From Mediterranea massiliensis (GTDB taxonomy: Bacteria > Bacteroidota > Bacteroidia > Bacteroidales > Bacteroidaceae), in assembly GCA_015060685.1 (NCBI GenBank), contig SUXZ01000003.1, forward strand, positions 1 to 64,000: 64,000 bases of DNA. Direction: 5' to 3'. The position numbers and the translations under genes are program-made. Below are positions 16,944-26,666 of this stretch, in pieces (positions within the stretch are counted from its first letter, which is position 1; each line of letters begins with the position of its first letter). The notes beneath the pieces were generated by a model. That model did no database searches, was not told the DNA's origin, and saw only the letters and a program-made list of their open reading frames with translations.

Positions 16944-18002
16944 AAAATAATGTATAGATATTGTGTCTAACAGTTTAAATATACGAGAGAATAATAATGT
17001 ATATAATTCATATAAAACCCAAGATACTGCAAACAAAACTAATGCCAACATAAAAAGAAGGGGAATCATTATATATACAGGATACAAAAGAATTTCATTT
17101 AACGGAAATAAAGAAAGTACCTTCACATGAAATATATAACACATAAAAGCTGCTGGGGCCATCCTATTAACTATCGTACTTGAAAAATTAATCTTTGAAA
17201 ATAGTATAAATAATGATACACTCATAAATATCATTAAAGGATTATGATAACACCATGCACTCCATAAACCATTTTTGGGTAAGAAAAAATTAAATTCAGC
17301 CCAAACACTTGATAGAAATATACACCCGACAAATATAATAATCGCATTTTTTGTCGATGTATATATAGGGATTTTCATTATCCTTATATAAGCTCCTACA
17401 ATATAAACAAAAATAAAATTTACAATATTAAAACCTTGTTGGCTTCCCCAAGCGCCGAACGAACTAAGGCCAAACCATTTTATTCCCATAAGCTCTCCAT
17501 AAAGATCCACAACGATAGCATATAGAGAAAAAATGGATCCCGTAATTAACACAAAGTTTTTCAATTCCATTTTGGAGAAAGACAACAACAATCTATTGAT
17601 ATAAGGAGATATCAAATAAAGGGCAATAAACAAAATAACAAAATAATTATTAGGAGAACAATATTTACAAAAAGAATATAACGATATATCTACCCTAGCT
17701 GTTATAACAAGAAGAAAATACCATGCAAATTGGAACAAAAATACTTGAAACAATAGAGATAATGGTTTCCCTATACTTCTTTTATTAGAACATATCGAGT
17801 AATATCCAGTAATTAGGATAAACAAATCAACACTGCAATGTGCTATACTCTCAGCTATTATCATAGCATAATGATTTAGGTTGTTTGATCCAACAATAGA
17901 CAATCTTCCATCTCCAATGTGTATAAATATGACACCTATAGCCGCAAATATTCGTAACAATTCAACACCTGAATCTCTTCGTTTTTGAATTTGATTAACC
18001 AT
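16938..18002 (-). CDS. Membrane acyltransferase (acyltransferase 3 family)
   Basis: This 354-residue protein has about ten hydrophobic segments and the N-terminal signature RDSGVELLRIFAAIGVIFIHIGD, with the conserved R...H pair of acyltransferase-3 enzymes. These transfer acetyl or similar groups to surface sugars from the cytoplasmic side. The stop codon lies within the IS66 target duplication. It starts 1 bp after the stop of the preceding glycosyltransferase gene. It is a likely O-acetylase of the polymer. Confidence 0.87.
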   Translation of the reverse strand: MVNQIQKRRDSGVELLRIFAAIGVIFIHIGDGRLSIVGSNNLNHYAMIIAESIAHCSVDLFILITGYYSICSNKRSIGKPLSLLFQVFLFQFAWYFLLVITARVDISLYSFCKYCSPNNYFVILFIALYLISPYINRLLLSFSKMELKNFVLITGSIFSLYAIVVDLYGELMGIKWFGLSSFGAWGSQQGFNIVNFIFVYIVGAYIRIMKIPIYTSTKNAIIIFVGCIFLSSVWAEFNFFLPKNGLWSAWCYHNPLMIFMSVSLFILFSKINFSSTIVNRMAPAAFMCYIFHVKVLSLFPLNEILLYPVYIMIPLLFMLALVLFAVSWVLYELYTLLFSRIFKLLDTISIHYFD

Positions 18003-18003
18003 A

Positions 18004-19218
18004 TTACTTATTTAATAATGTGTAAAGGAAATAATAGCTTTTGAATCCAAATAACGCTACAACTATTTTTTTATATATCGACACTTTCCCAAAATCTGTA
18101 AAATATTCCTTAACAGATGCAGACCTCACCAAAAAATCAGTGTGTTCAGAAAGTTTCTTATAATTATCTTTCACAAGAGGAGGCAACTCTATCTGTATAT
18201 TCTCGAATTCTTTAGTCAAAAATAATTTATCAAACCAATATTTATAATCATATGCTGTTTCTGTTTCTCTATACAAATTATTTACAGTTGTAATCCCTCT
18301 AATTCCGATTGGTAACAAGTCATTACAATCTATCGAAAGGGTCTTTATACCTTCCCTGCTTAAAACTGTCACAGCCCCAGCACTAGATATACCATAGTTC
18401 ATAATCCTCAAAAGTTTTCGAGGTATAGGATACATAAAACCAACCATGAAACAATTGACATTTTTTATTTTTTCGAATTGGCATTTAAACCTAGTCTTAA
18501 AATTAGTATGATATTCATCATCTCCGATAATGACCAGATTATATTCCATCTCACTATGATTTAATGCGTATTCAGCAAATTTCTCAACTGCTTTTGATAC
18601 AAATGCTTTAACTAATCTCCCACATATACAAACATTAATTCTGCTTTTATCATAGAGTTCTTTAGGGATATCGTAATCAATATCAGCCACTTGTTGATAA
18701 TCGTGATGAGCTTTCAAACATGTCTCTTCCCCTGATATACCATCTATATAATCTTTAAAAAAATTCGGGATAGAATGTGTAGAAATTCCTGCGATTTCTT
18801 TACGGTTTAATTTAAAACTAAAGAAATTAAACAAACTAGAGGTTACATGAATATTTTCATTAAGATTATATATGATATGTTTCGCATTAAGTCTTTTCGC
18901 TAAAAGTTCGCCCCATAAAGATAACGTAACAGAATTGCTCTCTATAAAAACATTATCATTAGGACTAATACCTTTAGACATTAAGGACACTATTTTTTGC
19001 TGTGCTTTTGTTCTAAAATACATTGGATATATTTGAAGTTCTGGAATTATATCCTTTTTATAAACCTTTAAATTTGGAATAACAATTTCTCCTTTAGCGA
19101 AGGAAAATATTAAAACTCGATATCCCAATTCTTCCATATATCTCTTTTTAGAGCTAACATATAGTTGCCCGCCACCTACATCAACCAATCCATGATTTAA
19201 AATTATATATATATTCAT
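18004..19218 (-). CDS. Putative GT-B glycosyltransferase
   Basis: This 404-residue protein starts with NIYIILNHGLVDVGGGQLYVSSK, the glycine-rich loop found at the N-terminus of GT4-like enzymes. It later has a donor-domain pattern (NVCICGRLVKAF, YNLVIIGDDEY, NVNCFMVGFM, MNYGISSAGAVTVLSREG). The usual E-x7-E motif is not evident, so this is a divergent member and could be inactive or act on an unusual substrate. It is followed immediately by the acyltransferase gene. A 69-bp AT-rich gap separates it from the fusion gene upstream. Confidence 0.65.
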   Translation of the reverse strand: MNIYIILNHGLVDVGGGQLYVSSKKRYMEELGYRVLIFSFAKGEIVIPNLKVYKKDIIPELQIYPMYFRTKAQQKIVSLMSKGISPNDNVFIESNSVTLSLWGELLAKRLNAKHIIYNLNENIHVTSSLFNFFSFKLNRKEIAGISTHSIPNFFKDYIDGISGEETCLKAHHDYQQVADIDYDIPKELYDKSRINVCICGRLVKAFVSKAVEKFAEYALNHSEMEYNLVIIGDDEYHTNFKTRFKCQFEKIKNVNCFMVGFMYPIPRKLLRIMNYGISSAGAVTVLSREGIKTLSIDCNDLLPIGIRGITTVNNLYRETETAYDYKYWFDKLFLTKEFENIQIELPPLVKDNYKKLSEHTDFLVRSASVKEYFTDFGKVSIYKKIVVALFGFKSYYFLYTLLNK

Positions 19219-19287
19219 AGTAAACAGTCACTTTAGCCTGTCAAGGATTAATATGTAGTTATTTTTTTACAAATCACTATTATACCT

Positions 19288-20631
19288 CTAAAGTTTTATA
19301 ATTTTTTTATTGTAAAAATCTTCAATTACTCTAACTATAGATTGGGAAACAGCTGGTGCAACATAAGATAACATTTTGTCTCCCTTAATAGCCTTTAGAA
19401 ACGATACTAATTCAAAACGAATACCCTCCCCATCTAATTGGTAAAAATATCGCCTATTCTGAGTTGGATCTTCACGACGAATCTCAAAGTAGTCTGTTTT
19501 CCACCATGGAGCAGGTACATAGATATATCCTTTAGTACCTGATATAACAAGTTCGCCTTCTGTCTTTACACCTTTGCCTACCTTGATAGATGCCACTGCA
19601 TGCGGATAAACAAACGTAACCTTAGAAAAAGTATCATACATAATTTCTTCGTTCCCCAATCGAGAGGTTATTTGTTTTTGGAAATAATCAACTCCTAAAA
19701 TTTGGAAGATCGGAAGCATGGCATAGGGACCCCATAGACAAATACTATTCCACACTCCTTTCAAATCATCTCCGTCAAGTTCTGTATCACGCAAACTAGT
19801 ACAAGAAGAATCAATAGATACGACTTGCCCAATTACTCCACTCTTAACCAATAATAGTAATCGGTAATAGGCCATCGAATAAGCTGTACGAATGGCATCC
19901 ATTAACACCACACCTCTTTCGATTGCAAGGGTCTGAAGTTCATCCCATTGACTAACATTTAAGGCTATTGGTGGTTCACATAACACATGCTTCCCTTTCT
20001 GTAATGCTAACTTAATTTGTTGATAGTGCATATCCGGAGAAGACAAAACATAGACAGAATCTACATGTTCAAGTAGTTCAATAAAATCGTCTGTTCTTAA
20101 TGGTATTGACACCAACTCATCTTTAACTAATGGATTGTCCGCATATTTGGTACAAATCCCTGTAATCTTAACTCCATTAACAAAATGGCTCTCTCTCACG
20201 AACTTATTTAGAAAGTTAGTATCACCGACTATACCTAAGTGAATCTCGCTATTCTCAGCTCGTAATTCTGAACTTGAGACACCTGCCGTACGCTCAAGAT
20301 AAACCACCTTGCAATAATCATTCAGATAATCAAAGTGGGTTTCCCAATCAGAACCTATAGCAAAGATATTTACCTCATAACGCAGAATATCATCTATTTT
20401 TTGCCCCTCATACTCCTCAACAATTATCTCATCAGCTAGCCCCGTGGCTCTAACAGCATCCATTCTCTCCATGAGAGACTGTTGTACATTGATTTTGCCA
20501 CGAGCTTTATCGAAATCGTCTGCAGTCACCCCGACAATCAAATAATCTCCTAAAGCTTTAGCCCGTTCTAAGAGTCTAATATGACCAAAATGCAGAAGGT
20601 CGTATGTTCCGTAAGTTATTACTTTCTTCAT
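19288..20631 (-). CDS. Cytidylyltransferase / Gfo-Idh-MocA oxidoreductase fusion
   Basis: This 447-residue protein has two domains. Residues 1-130 form a glycerol-3-phosphate cytidylyltransferase-like domain with GTYDLLHFGH (HxGH at 14-17), RMDAVRATGLAD and the VSSSEL end motif. Residues 130-447 resemble a Gfo/Idh/MocA oxidoreductase, with YVLSSPDMHYQQIKLALQKGKHVLCEPPIALN. In active family members that last segment reads EKP; here it is EPP at 219-221, so the catalytic lysine is replaced by proline. The dinucleotide loop is also weak (GIVGDTNF). A CDP-activated small polyol or amino alcohol is the likely product, for use by LicD encoded nearby. The reaction of the second domain is uncertain. 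Confidence 0.8.
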   Translation of the reverse strand: MKKVITYGTYDLLHFGHIRLLERAKALGDYLIVGVTADDFDKARGKINVQQSLMERMDAVRATGLADEIIVEEYEGQKIDDILRYEVNIFAIGSDWETHFDYLNDYCKVVYLERTAGVSSSELRAENSEIHLGIVGDTNFLNKFVRESHFVNGVKITGICTKYADNPLVKDELVSIPLRTDDFIELLEHVDSVYVLSSPDMHYQQIKLALQKGKHVLCEPPIALNVSQWDELQTLAIERGVVLMDAIRTAYSMAYYRLLLLVKSGVIGQVVSIDSSCTSLRDTELDGDDLKGVWNSICLWGPYAMLPIFQILGVDYFQKQITSRLGNEEIMYDTFSKVTFVYPHAVASIKVGKGVKTEGELVISGTKGYIYVPAPWWKTDYFEIRREDPTQNRRYFYQLDGEGIRFELVSFLKAIKGDKMLSYVAPAVSQSIVRVIEDFYNKKIIKL

Positions 20632-20642
20632 CTATACAAATA

Positions 20643-21722
20643 TTAGATTATTCCTCTTTTTTGCATGTCTAAAAAGGCATCTATCAATTTGTCATAATCT
20701 TCAGTGGTAAGACAACCTATATGTCCCACACGGAAAACAGTATCTTTCATACTACCACCATTAGGGCACACCCACATATCATACTCTTCTTTAATCGTTA
20801 AAAAAATATCATTAGCACTAGCAGTAGTAGGATGTAGAGGGGTAACAGCATTACTTAACGACTCGCTAATTATCTGGAAAGGAAGATTGTTTTCCACAAG
20901 TTTGTTACGGAAATATTCTGCTAAATTAGCCGTACGTGAAATCTCTGCCTCTACTCCACCTTGGGCTTCTATCTCTTTCAAGCGTGCGTTAATCTGACGA
21001 AGAATTCCCACTGCAGGAGTCCATGGTGTCTGGCCTCTTTCCTGATTCTTTAGAGCAAGTTTCAAATCAAAATACTGACATTTACATTTAGTATTCTCTA
21101 TACGCCCCAAGGCACGAGGCGACAAACACATTACTGCAATACCTGGAGGGCAAGCCAAAGCCTTTTGACTACCTGTAATCATAATATCTGCACCAAGAGC
21201 CTGCATATCGAAGGGATCAGCAAGGAAAGTGCTAATGCAATCGACAATTAAAAACAAGGCATTTCGTTTGCAGAACTCACTTATAAGTGTCAAATCATAG
21301 TGAACCCCAGTAGATGTCTCATGCTTATTCACCAAAAAACACGTGTACCCTTGTCCCTCATATCGCTCCAGATGTTCATACTTAATCGTCTTCCCTGGAT
21401 CAAGTTTGATTTCTACAAAAGGAATCTCATGGAGTTCAAGTAGTTCAACGAAACGTTCACCAAAGCTACCACCGTTCACAACGATAGCTTTATCCTTCGG
21501 AGTGAGAGTATTCATGATGGCTGTTTCCATTCCACCTGATCCAGAACTGGTCATGAATGCGACACGAGAATCTTCTCCACTTTTTGCAAACTTCTTTATT
21601 AAAGCTTCATTCTCAAACATAAGTTCAGAGAACTCTGCTGTTCTAAAATAAGGCACTTGTTCAGCTCCTATAGCACAAACTATTTCAGACGACTGAACCG
21701 GGCCAACTGTGAAATTCACCAT
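20643..21722 (-). CDS. Class V aminotransferase (alanine-glyoxylate/PhnW-like)
   Basis: This 359-residue PLP enzyme of the class V group has K187 in TGSQKALACPPG as the Schiff-base lysine, D161 in VDCIST for the pyridine nitrogen, and HETSTGV (134-140). It resembles alanine-glyoxylate and 2-aminoethylphosphonate-pyruvate aminotransferases. No PEP mutase or phosphonopyruvate decarboxylase is present here, so aminoethylphosphonate synthesis is not supported. It ends 11 bp before the cytidylyltransferase fusion starts, suggesting that it aminates (or deaminates) a small keto compound that the fusion activates. That is inference. Confidence 0.82.
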   Translation of the reverse strand: MVNFTVGPVQSSEIVCAIGAEQVPYFRTAEFSELMFENEALIKKFAKSGEDSRVAFMTSSGSGGMETAIMNTLTPKDKAIVVNGGSFGERFVELLELHEIPFVEIKLDPGKTIKYEHLERYEGQGYTCFLVNKHETSTGVHYDLTLISEFCKRNALFLIVDCISTFLADPFDMQALGADIMITGSQKALACPPGIAVMCLSPRALGRIENTKCKCQYFDLKLALKNQERGQTPWTPAVGILRQINARLKEIEAQGGVEAEISRTANLAEYFRNKLVENNLPFQIISESLSNAVTPLHPTTASANDIFLTIKEEYDMWVCPNGGSMKDTVFRVGHIGCLTTEDYDKLIDAFLDMQKRGII

Positions 21723-21733
21723 ATTGAAAAATA

Positions 21734-22528
21734 TTATTTTATAACTTTATATAGTTTTCCACATTTACAATAGTCAAAAAAACCTATTTTATGATGCAGA
21801 AGTCGTGAGTTTTCTGGATAATATACAGAATATATTTCCTTATTCTCTTTTGAAAGTTCTTCGCATGCAAAAGCTAATAAACTTGAAAATAATCCTTTCC
21901 CTCTATATCTAACATCAGTTATACAATAAGCTATTGTACAAACATTAGAAATCTCTGCACCAGTACCGACATGGCATACAACATGTCCATCATTTTTTAT
22001 GATGTAGCTTCTAACAAAATCCTGTTCAAGCCTCTCCTTGATTTGAGCTTTAAGATCATCATAAGAATAAGAAGCTCCTATATCGTCATCTTGATATAAA
22101 AGACGAGCTATTTCGTCAATATCTTCAATATCTGCTTGCTGAGGAATATAATTGCTATTTCTTTCAATTTTCTTTAACTTACCTATATGACCATATTCTA
22201 CCAAATAACCATCATGCATCAAATCTGCAGAAATCTTCTCTATTGTCTTTTGTGCTGCACATATAATCGAGGGATTATGATCTTCTACAAAATTAACTAT
22301 CTCATGTACATTGAATATATTAGATGCTGAGAAAAGATGCATGGCAGTATGATATAGCAGCATTACAGCATCTATCCTTTCTCCATTTCTTAGCAACCAG
22401 CAAGACGTATACCGACTCTCAACACCATATTGTTTCAAATCCAAGTATAGGTATAAACATTCTGGATATCTCTCGCCTATGTATTCTTCAATAAGTTGTT
22501 GATCTGAATTAGAGCACTTTGCAATCAT
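21734..22528 (-). CDS. GNAT-family N-acetyltransferase
   Basis: This 264-residue protein has a C-terminal GNAT domain with the acetyl-CoA loop VRYRGKGLFSSLLAFA and the distal YPENSRLLHHKIGFF stretch. The N-terminal 130 residues are a second, divergent region, perhaps a degenerate GNAT repeat. It lies between the class V aminotransferase and LicD genes with gaps of 11 and 15 bp. It could acetylate the amino group installed by the aminotransferase. The substrate is unknown. Confidence 0.8.
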   Translation of the reverse strand: MIAKCSNSDQQLIEEYIGERYPECLYLYLDLKQYGVESRYTSCWLLRNGERIDAVMLLYHTAMHLFSASNIFNVHEIVNFVEDHNPSIICAAQKTIEKISADLMHDGYLVEYGHIGKLKKIERNSNYIPQQADIEDIDEIARLLYQDDDIGASYSYDDLKAQIKERLEQDFVRSYIIKNDGHVVCHVGTGAEISNVCTIAYCITDVRYRGKGLFSSLLAFACEELSKENKEIYSVYYPENSRLLHHKIGFFDYCKCGKLYKVIK

Positions 22529-22543
22529 AATTACACAATCTTA

Positions 22544-23455
22544 TTATAATTCATTATTATTAAGATAATCAATATATGGTCGATCAGGGTCTATAAAAAG
22601 ACCTGCATGCCACTTTCCACGTTTCTCCATAGGAGGAAGTTCCATATAATTTCCATATGCTGTTCTTAAATATTCTTCATAACCAACAGGAGCTGGAAAT
22701 TTAAATCCCTCGAATTCAACTTCAACACTATCCTTAAAAATATCCGCTCTATATATCAAATTTTTCAAAGGATAAATTGTTGTAACAGCCAATGCCACAT
22801 ATCCAGTGTATCTATTTCTATCACGCATTGCTATCTGATGTATCTCATCATTTACTTCTAGAGGATCACGTCCTGAATAGTTTTGTACACGTACTCTATC
22901 TTTATCACTCAAATTAGGATTAGACATTCTCATATGAGTAGAATTATCTTTCAATAATTCCTCAATTTTGGCACGTCTCTCCTCTCCACCTTTAATATCC
23001 CAATTATCAATAGGAAAAATCGTCAACCACACTCCCTGGTTGAACTTTTCATACTTGAACATTTTCACAAGCATGGTAGTATTGCTGTTGCGAATCCTAA
23101 TAGTAGAATAAAGATTTCCTGGATCATTTTGAGGAGTCTGTAAGAAATAAGGTTGTTGAAATTCATGTTCTAACTTCTTAAACTTCTCATAATCCTCCCG
23201 CAGCATCATAACATCAGTATCATCATCCCACGGAACAAATCCTTTATGTCTAATAGCACCTAACAAAGTGCCTCCCATAAGGTAATATTTTATATTATGC
23301 TGCTTGCAAATTCTATCGAATTCTAATAACATATCCAAAGAAATCATCCACAACTTCTTTCGTTCCTCTGTTACAAGAAAATCACATAAAGTTTCTTCCT
23401 TTAAAAACTCTTTTGGGATAATTCCTTTTGCAATTATTCTTTCACATTCAGTCAT
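22544..23455 (-). CDS. licD: LicD-family phosphotransferase
   Basis: This 303-residue LicD/nucleotidyltransferase-fold protein has GGTLLGA (61-67) and the metal-binding WDDDTD (76-81) that define LicD. Known members transfer phosphocholine or a related phospho-alcohol from a CDP donor to a glycan. The cytidylyltransferase fusion two genes downstream could make such a CDP donor. No choline kinase or choline transporter is present nearby, so the group transferred may not be choline. It is preceded by a 70-bp AT-rich gap. Confidence 0.85.
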   Translation of the reverse strand: MTECERIIAKGIIPKEFLKEETLCDFLVTEERKKLWMISLDMLLEFDRICKQHNIKYYLMGGTLLGAIRHKGFVPWDDDTDVMMLREDYEKFKKLEHEFQQPYFLQTPQNDPGNLYSTIRIRNSNTTMLVKMFKYEKFNQGVWLTIFPIDNWDIKGGEERRAKIEELLKDNSTHMRMSNPNLSDKDRVRVQNYSGRDPLEVNDEIHQIAMRDRNRYTGYVALAVTTIYPLKNLIYRADIFKDSVEVEFEGFKFPAPVGYEEYLRTAYGNYMELPPMEKRGKWHAGLFIDPDRPYIDYLNNNEL

Positions 23456-23526
23456 ATTAATCTAATTTTAAATAATCCATAAACAAAAGCACTCATTCTT
23501 TTTATACTATATAATAGACATAAAAT

Positions 23527-24441
23527 TTAAAGCATAGTGGTCATTATAGCTCCAAACATTTCATCAATCATGTCATTCATATTCCTCTTGGGATTCCAGT
23601 TAAAAGCCTGCATGAACATATGAGAATCCATACCAACTGTCGCATGATTATCTGAGTCGGACTCAGTTACAATAATAGGAGGTAATGAATATTTTGTTTC
23701 TCCTATATTCTTTACTCTCAATGCAATGTCACCTATCGTATTTACCAAATTAGCCCCAAGATTATACACTTTCTCCAAATCTATTCTATCTGCTAATGAA
23801 ACAAAGTGTGTCAATGCATCTGCAACATCCTGAACATCTATAAATGAACATCCCTGATTAGGTGCCGTAAGGTGTATTGGCTTTCCTTCAATCGCATTCC
23901 GTATAAATATTCTAACAAAGCGAGCATTCTCACAAACACTACACAAACGAATATTTGTCCACTTTATACCCGTATTCTCTAACATTAATCTTGTTATAAT
24001 CTCAGAAGAATACTTACCCATTGCATACAAATAATCTGGATCTACTGGTACGGTTTCTGTCCATAGTGGCTCAGAAAGTTTACCATAGACACTCTGCGAA
24101 GATATATTGACAAAAATTTTGAGATCTGTCTGTTTCAATATACGTAATAACTGTTGCTGGTAATCCAAGGATGCTGCTATTTGGTTCCCATTACTACTAC
24201 GAGAAAAAGCAGTATGAATGCAAACATCAAAATGACAGCAACCCTTATTATCTTCTACAAATTGAGCAAAGGACTCTATCGTAAAATAAGACAGACGCTC
24301 TTGATTATTGATATAGCGATGCTTTATCTTATCAGGATTTGTTGACAATAAAAACAGGCAAGCATCCGTTTCTGACAAAAGGCGAACTGTTAGTTCAGTT
24401 GCAACCAGTCCACTGGCTCCTGTGATTATAATTCGTTTCAT
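23527..24441 (-). CDS. NAD-dependent epimerase/dehydratase (extended SDR)
   Basis: This 304-residue extended SDR has the N-terminal GASGLVA nucleotide loop, FVNISSQSVYG and the YAMGK (Y-x3-K) catalytic pair. The frame can be read from 24450, but the ATG at 24441 overlaps the stop of the upstream gene in an ATGA, the usual translational-coupling arrangement, and gives MKRIIITGASG. It probably modifies a nucleotide sugar or a small activated acid; the substrate cannot be assigned. It is one of three SDR-type genes in the locus, with 5704-6588 and rfbB. Confidence 0.82.
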   Translation of the reverse strand: MKRIIITGASGLVATELTVRLLSETDACLFLLSTNPDKIKHRYINNQERLSYFTIESFAQFVEDNKGCCHFDVCIHTAFSRSSNGNQIAASLDYQQQLLRILKQTDLKIFVNISSQSVYGKLSEPLWTETVPVDPDYLYAMGKYSSEIITRLMLENTGIKWTNIRLCSVCENARFVRIFIRNAIEGKPIHLTAPNQGCSFIDVQDVADALTHFVSLADRIDLEKVYNLGANLVNTIGDIALRVKNIGETKYSLPPIIVTESDSDNHATVGMDSHMFMQAFNWNPKRNMNDMIDEMFGAIMTTML

Positions 24442-25691
24442 GAATTGCAAACTTCTTTATATGAGTAATTTGATAATAGCATGTCTTTGTTATCGGTAGA
24501 TATAACACGTAATGTGTTCTTTACAAGATCCATACGTTCCAACAATTTCTCTCTATTATCAGCATGAAGCAACACTCTTATACCTACTTGCGCTAGCTTA
24601 CCCATCACCTTATCATCTATAACAGTTCCTATAGGGTATGAAGTATGTACATGCAACACACCTGGTATATTCATTACCTCTTTTTCGCCTATATAATGAT
24701 CTATCTTACCTTCTGAAAGCAACAAAGTTACATTTGCCATAATAGCTTTATCTAATTCAGTAGTTTCTAATGGAGTAACATCAACAGAATTACCTACAGC
24801 ATAATTAAGAATTGCTTTCAAATGGTTAAAGTTATGCTTTTCTTCCATCAAATGCTGTTCGATAGACCCTGTTAGACGGTATCCCATCTCATAAATTATA
24901 TATTTACCATTTTCATTGAACGATTGCATAAACACCATACCCTCCTTCATATTTAAAGAACGGAACATTGCTTTTATGTTCTCGTTTTCTTCTTTGATGA
25001 AGGCATCCTGATTGACAGAGGGGAATGTGTAGCCAATTGGCAGTTGCAGTAAGCGTTCACTAAATTTTAACATATGCCTATCGCTCACACCAAGCAAGTA
25101 GATTTCTCCTTTATGCAGGTAATAGAATATGGTTGCTTCCTTACCTGTCATGAATCTTTCAATCAATACATGTTTGGACGGAGAATACTTTAAAGACTCT
25201 TGGTAATATACGTCGAATTCCTCTTTGTTATGACAGATAAAAATGCCTCTTGCCCCACTATTATCAACCGGTTTTACAATGAGAGGATAATTGACATTGT
25301 TGTTTTCAACATCGCCCTTTGTATATTCATCAACAACGGGGATATTAAATTTCTTACATAAAGTCTTGAAATTATCCTTATCAGCTGTCATTTCTATTGC
25401 ATTCAGATTTGCATAACATGGTAAGCCTGCTTTCTCGCATATTTTCACATATGAAGGCATTAAGACGTCTGCATATCCCATAATAACACCATCTATACCT
25501 TCATCTTTTATCAATTGACATACAGCATCAACATCGGTACAACTTACCATAAAACTTTTTTCTGCAATAGCTTTACATGGTGAGTTTTCAAGATAATCAG
25601 TAACATATACATCTAATCCTATTTCATGTGCAGCATATACTATCTGACGTGAGATAGACGTGCCTCCTAATATCAATATTTTCTTTTTCAT
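24438..25691 (-). CDS. ATP-grasp ligase
   Basis: This 417-residue protein has a pre-ATP-grasp domain (ILILGGTSISRQIVYAAHEIGLDVYVTDY), the nucleotide loop VKPVDNSGARGIFIC and a C-terminal IIYEMGYRLTGSIEQH metal-binding region. The last 60 residues resemble the extra C-terminal domain of CPSase-like or PurK-like ligases. It overlaps both neighbours by 4 bp (ATGA), so the PLP protein, this ligase and the SDR are probably made at a fixed ratio. The family forms carboxylate-amine bonds; the substrates here are unknown. Confidence 0.83.
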   Translation of the reverse strand: MKKKILILGGTSISRQIVYAAHEIGLDVYVTDYLENSPCKAIAEKSFMVSCTDVDAVCQLIKDEGIDGVIMGYADVLMPSYVKICEKAGLPCYANLNAIEMTADKDNFKTLCKKFNIPVVDEYTKGDVENNNVNYPLIVKPVDNSGARGIFICHNKEEFDVYYQESLKYSPSKHVLIERFMTGKEATIFYYLHKGEIYLLGVSDRHMLKFSERLLQLPIGYTFPSVNQDAFIKEENENIKAMFRSLNMKEGMVFMQSFNENGKYIIYEMGYRLTGSIEQHLMEEKHNFNHLKAILNYAVGNSVDVTPLETTELDKAIMANVTLLLSEGKIDHYIGEKEVMNIPGVLHVHTSYPIGTVIDDKVMGKLAQVGIRVLLHADNREKLLERMDLVKNTLRVISTDNKDMLLSNYSYKEVCNS

Positions 25692-26662
25692 AATTCATTT
25701 ATAATCAATTGAATAATCCTTATTATATCCTCTTCATTATATCTCTGATCAATAGGAAAAGGAATAATGTATTTACATAATTCGTATTCTATATCACCTT
25801 CCATACTCCATTCCAATACATTAGGCCAATAGGTAGCAACAAAAACTTTATTATCTATCAGTTTTTTCTTTAATGTACTATCTGCTGTAAAATAAGGATA
25901 TACCATAGGACAAGCAAAAGAATCCATAGTAGGAATATGCAAGTTGTTTTCTTTCCCTAATGCTTCATGCAACATTTGGAAGTTTCTTCTTCGTATTGTC
26001 TTTATCTCATCAAAGTCTATAGAATCTATCAAAGTTCTTGTTAAATCAGACATCTTTTTAATAGGCTGATTTACTAGTTTATGGCTGTTCTCCTTAAAAT
26101 CAGCATATCCAGAATTTGCACCCAAATCGACTCTTTTTAATAAATGACTACATCTATCGAATGATTGGTCTTTCTCTAAATTATTTGTATTGAAAATATT
26201 AGTTGTATATGCAATACCTCCATCAGGAATTCCTACAAATTTTCTTGGACTATAAACAGTATGGATATTCTTTATAGGAGATGCATAAAAGGCTTGTGCA
26301 TTATCTATAATCAAATGGCTTCCATAAACAAGTGCCAATTTCTTCATATATGCATCTTTTATGCCGAAATAATTGGTTGCAAGCAGGTATTCATCCTGTT
26401 GCAATGTGATTTCATCTGCAAGTTCCAGATTTTCATTAATGTGATAGAACCTATATGGAATATTCAATTTCTTTATGGGTTCTAAAACTACATCACAAGT
26501 ATAATAGGGAATCCATAGACTACTGATATTAGTTATATTGCTTAGTATATATTCCAACGCATTTCTGCCGCTATTTAGATGAATTCCTTCAGAATGTAAG
26601 TATGAAGTTCTATTCCTGGGAATTTCCAGACTGAAATAACCTCCTATTTCTTTCATCGTCAT
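25688..26662 (-). CDS. DegT-like PLP protein, divergent
   Basis: This 324-residue protein has an aminotransferase fold of the DegT/DnrJ kind. D120 (IIDNAQAF) would contact the PLP nitrogen, and K141 in SPRKFVGIPDGG matches the Schiff-base position (classically TKxxxxxGDGG). The N-terminal SGRNALEYIL aligns with the family's SGT-x-AL. It is shorter than the usual 360-400 residues. It overlaps the following ATP-grasp gene by 4 bp, suggesting a joint pathway that makes an amine and ligates it. Starts at 26662 or 26656 are both possible. Confidence 0.7.
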   Translation of the reverse strand: MTMKEIGGYFSLEIPRNRTSYLHSEGIHLNSGRNALEYILSNITNISSLWIPYYTCDVVLEPIKKLNIPYRFYHINENLELADEITLQQDEYLLATNYFGIKDAYMKKLALVYGSHLIIDNAQAFYASPIKNIHTVYSPRKFVGIPDGGIAYTTNIFNTNNLEKDQSFDRCSHLLKRVDLGANSGYADFKENSHKLVNQPIKKMSDLTRTLIDSIDFDEIKTIRRRNFQMLHEALGKENNLHIPTMDSFACPMVYPYFTADSTLKKKLIDNKVFVATYWPNVLEWSMEGDIEYELCKYIIPFPIDQRYNEEDIIRIIQLIINEL

Positions 26663-26666
26663 CCGT

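Noticed and set aside
20643..21722. 2-aminoethylphosphonate biosynthesis
   Set aside because: The aminotransferase resembles PhnW, but neither PEP mutase nor phosphonopyruvate decarboxylase is present.
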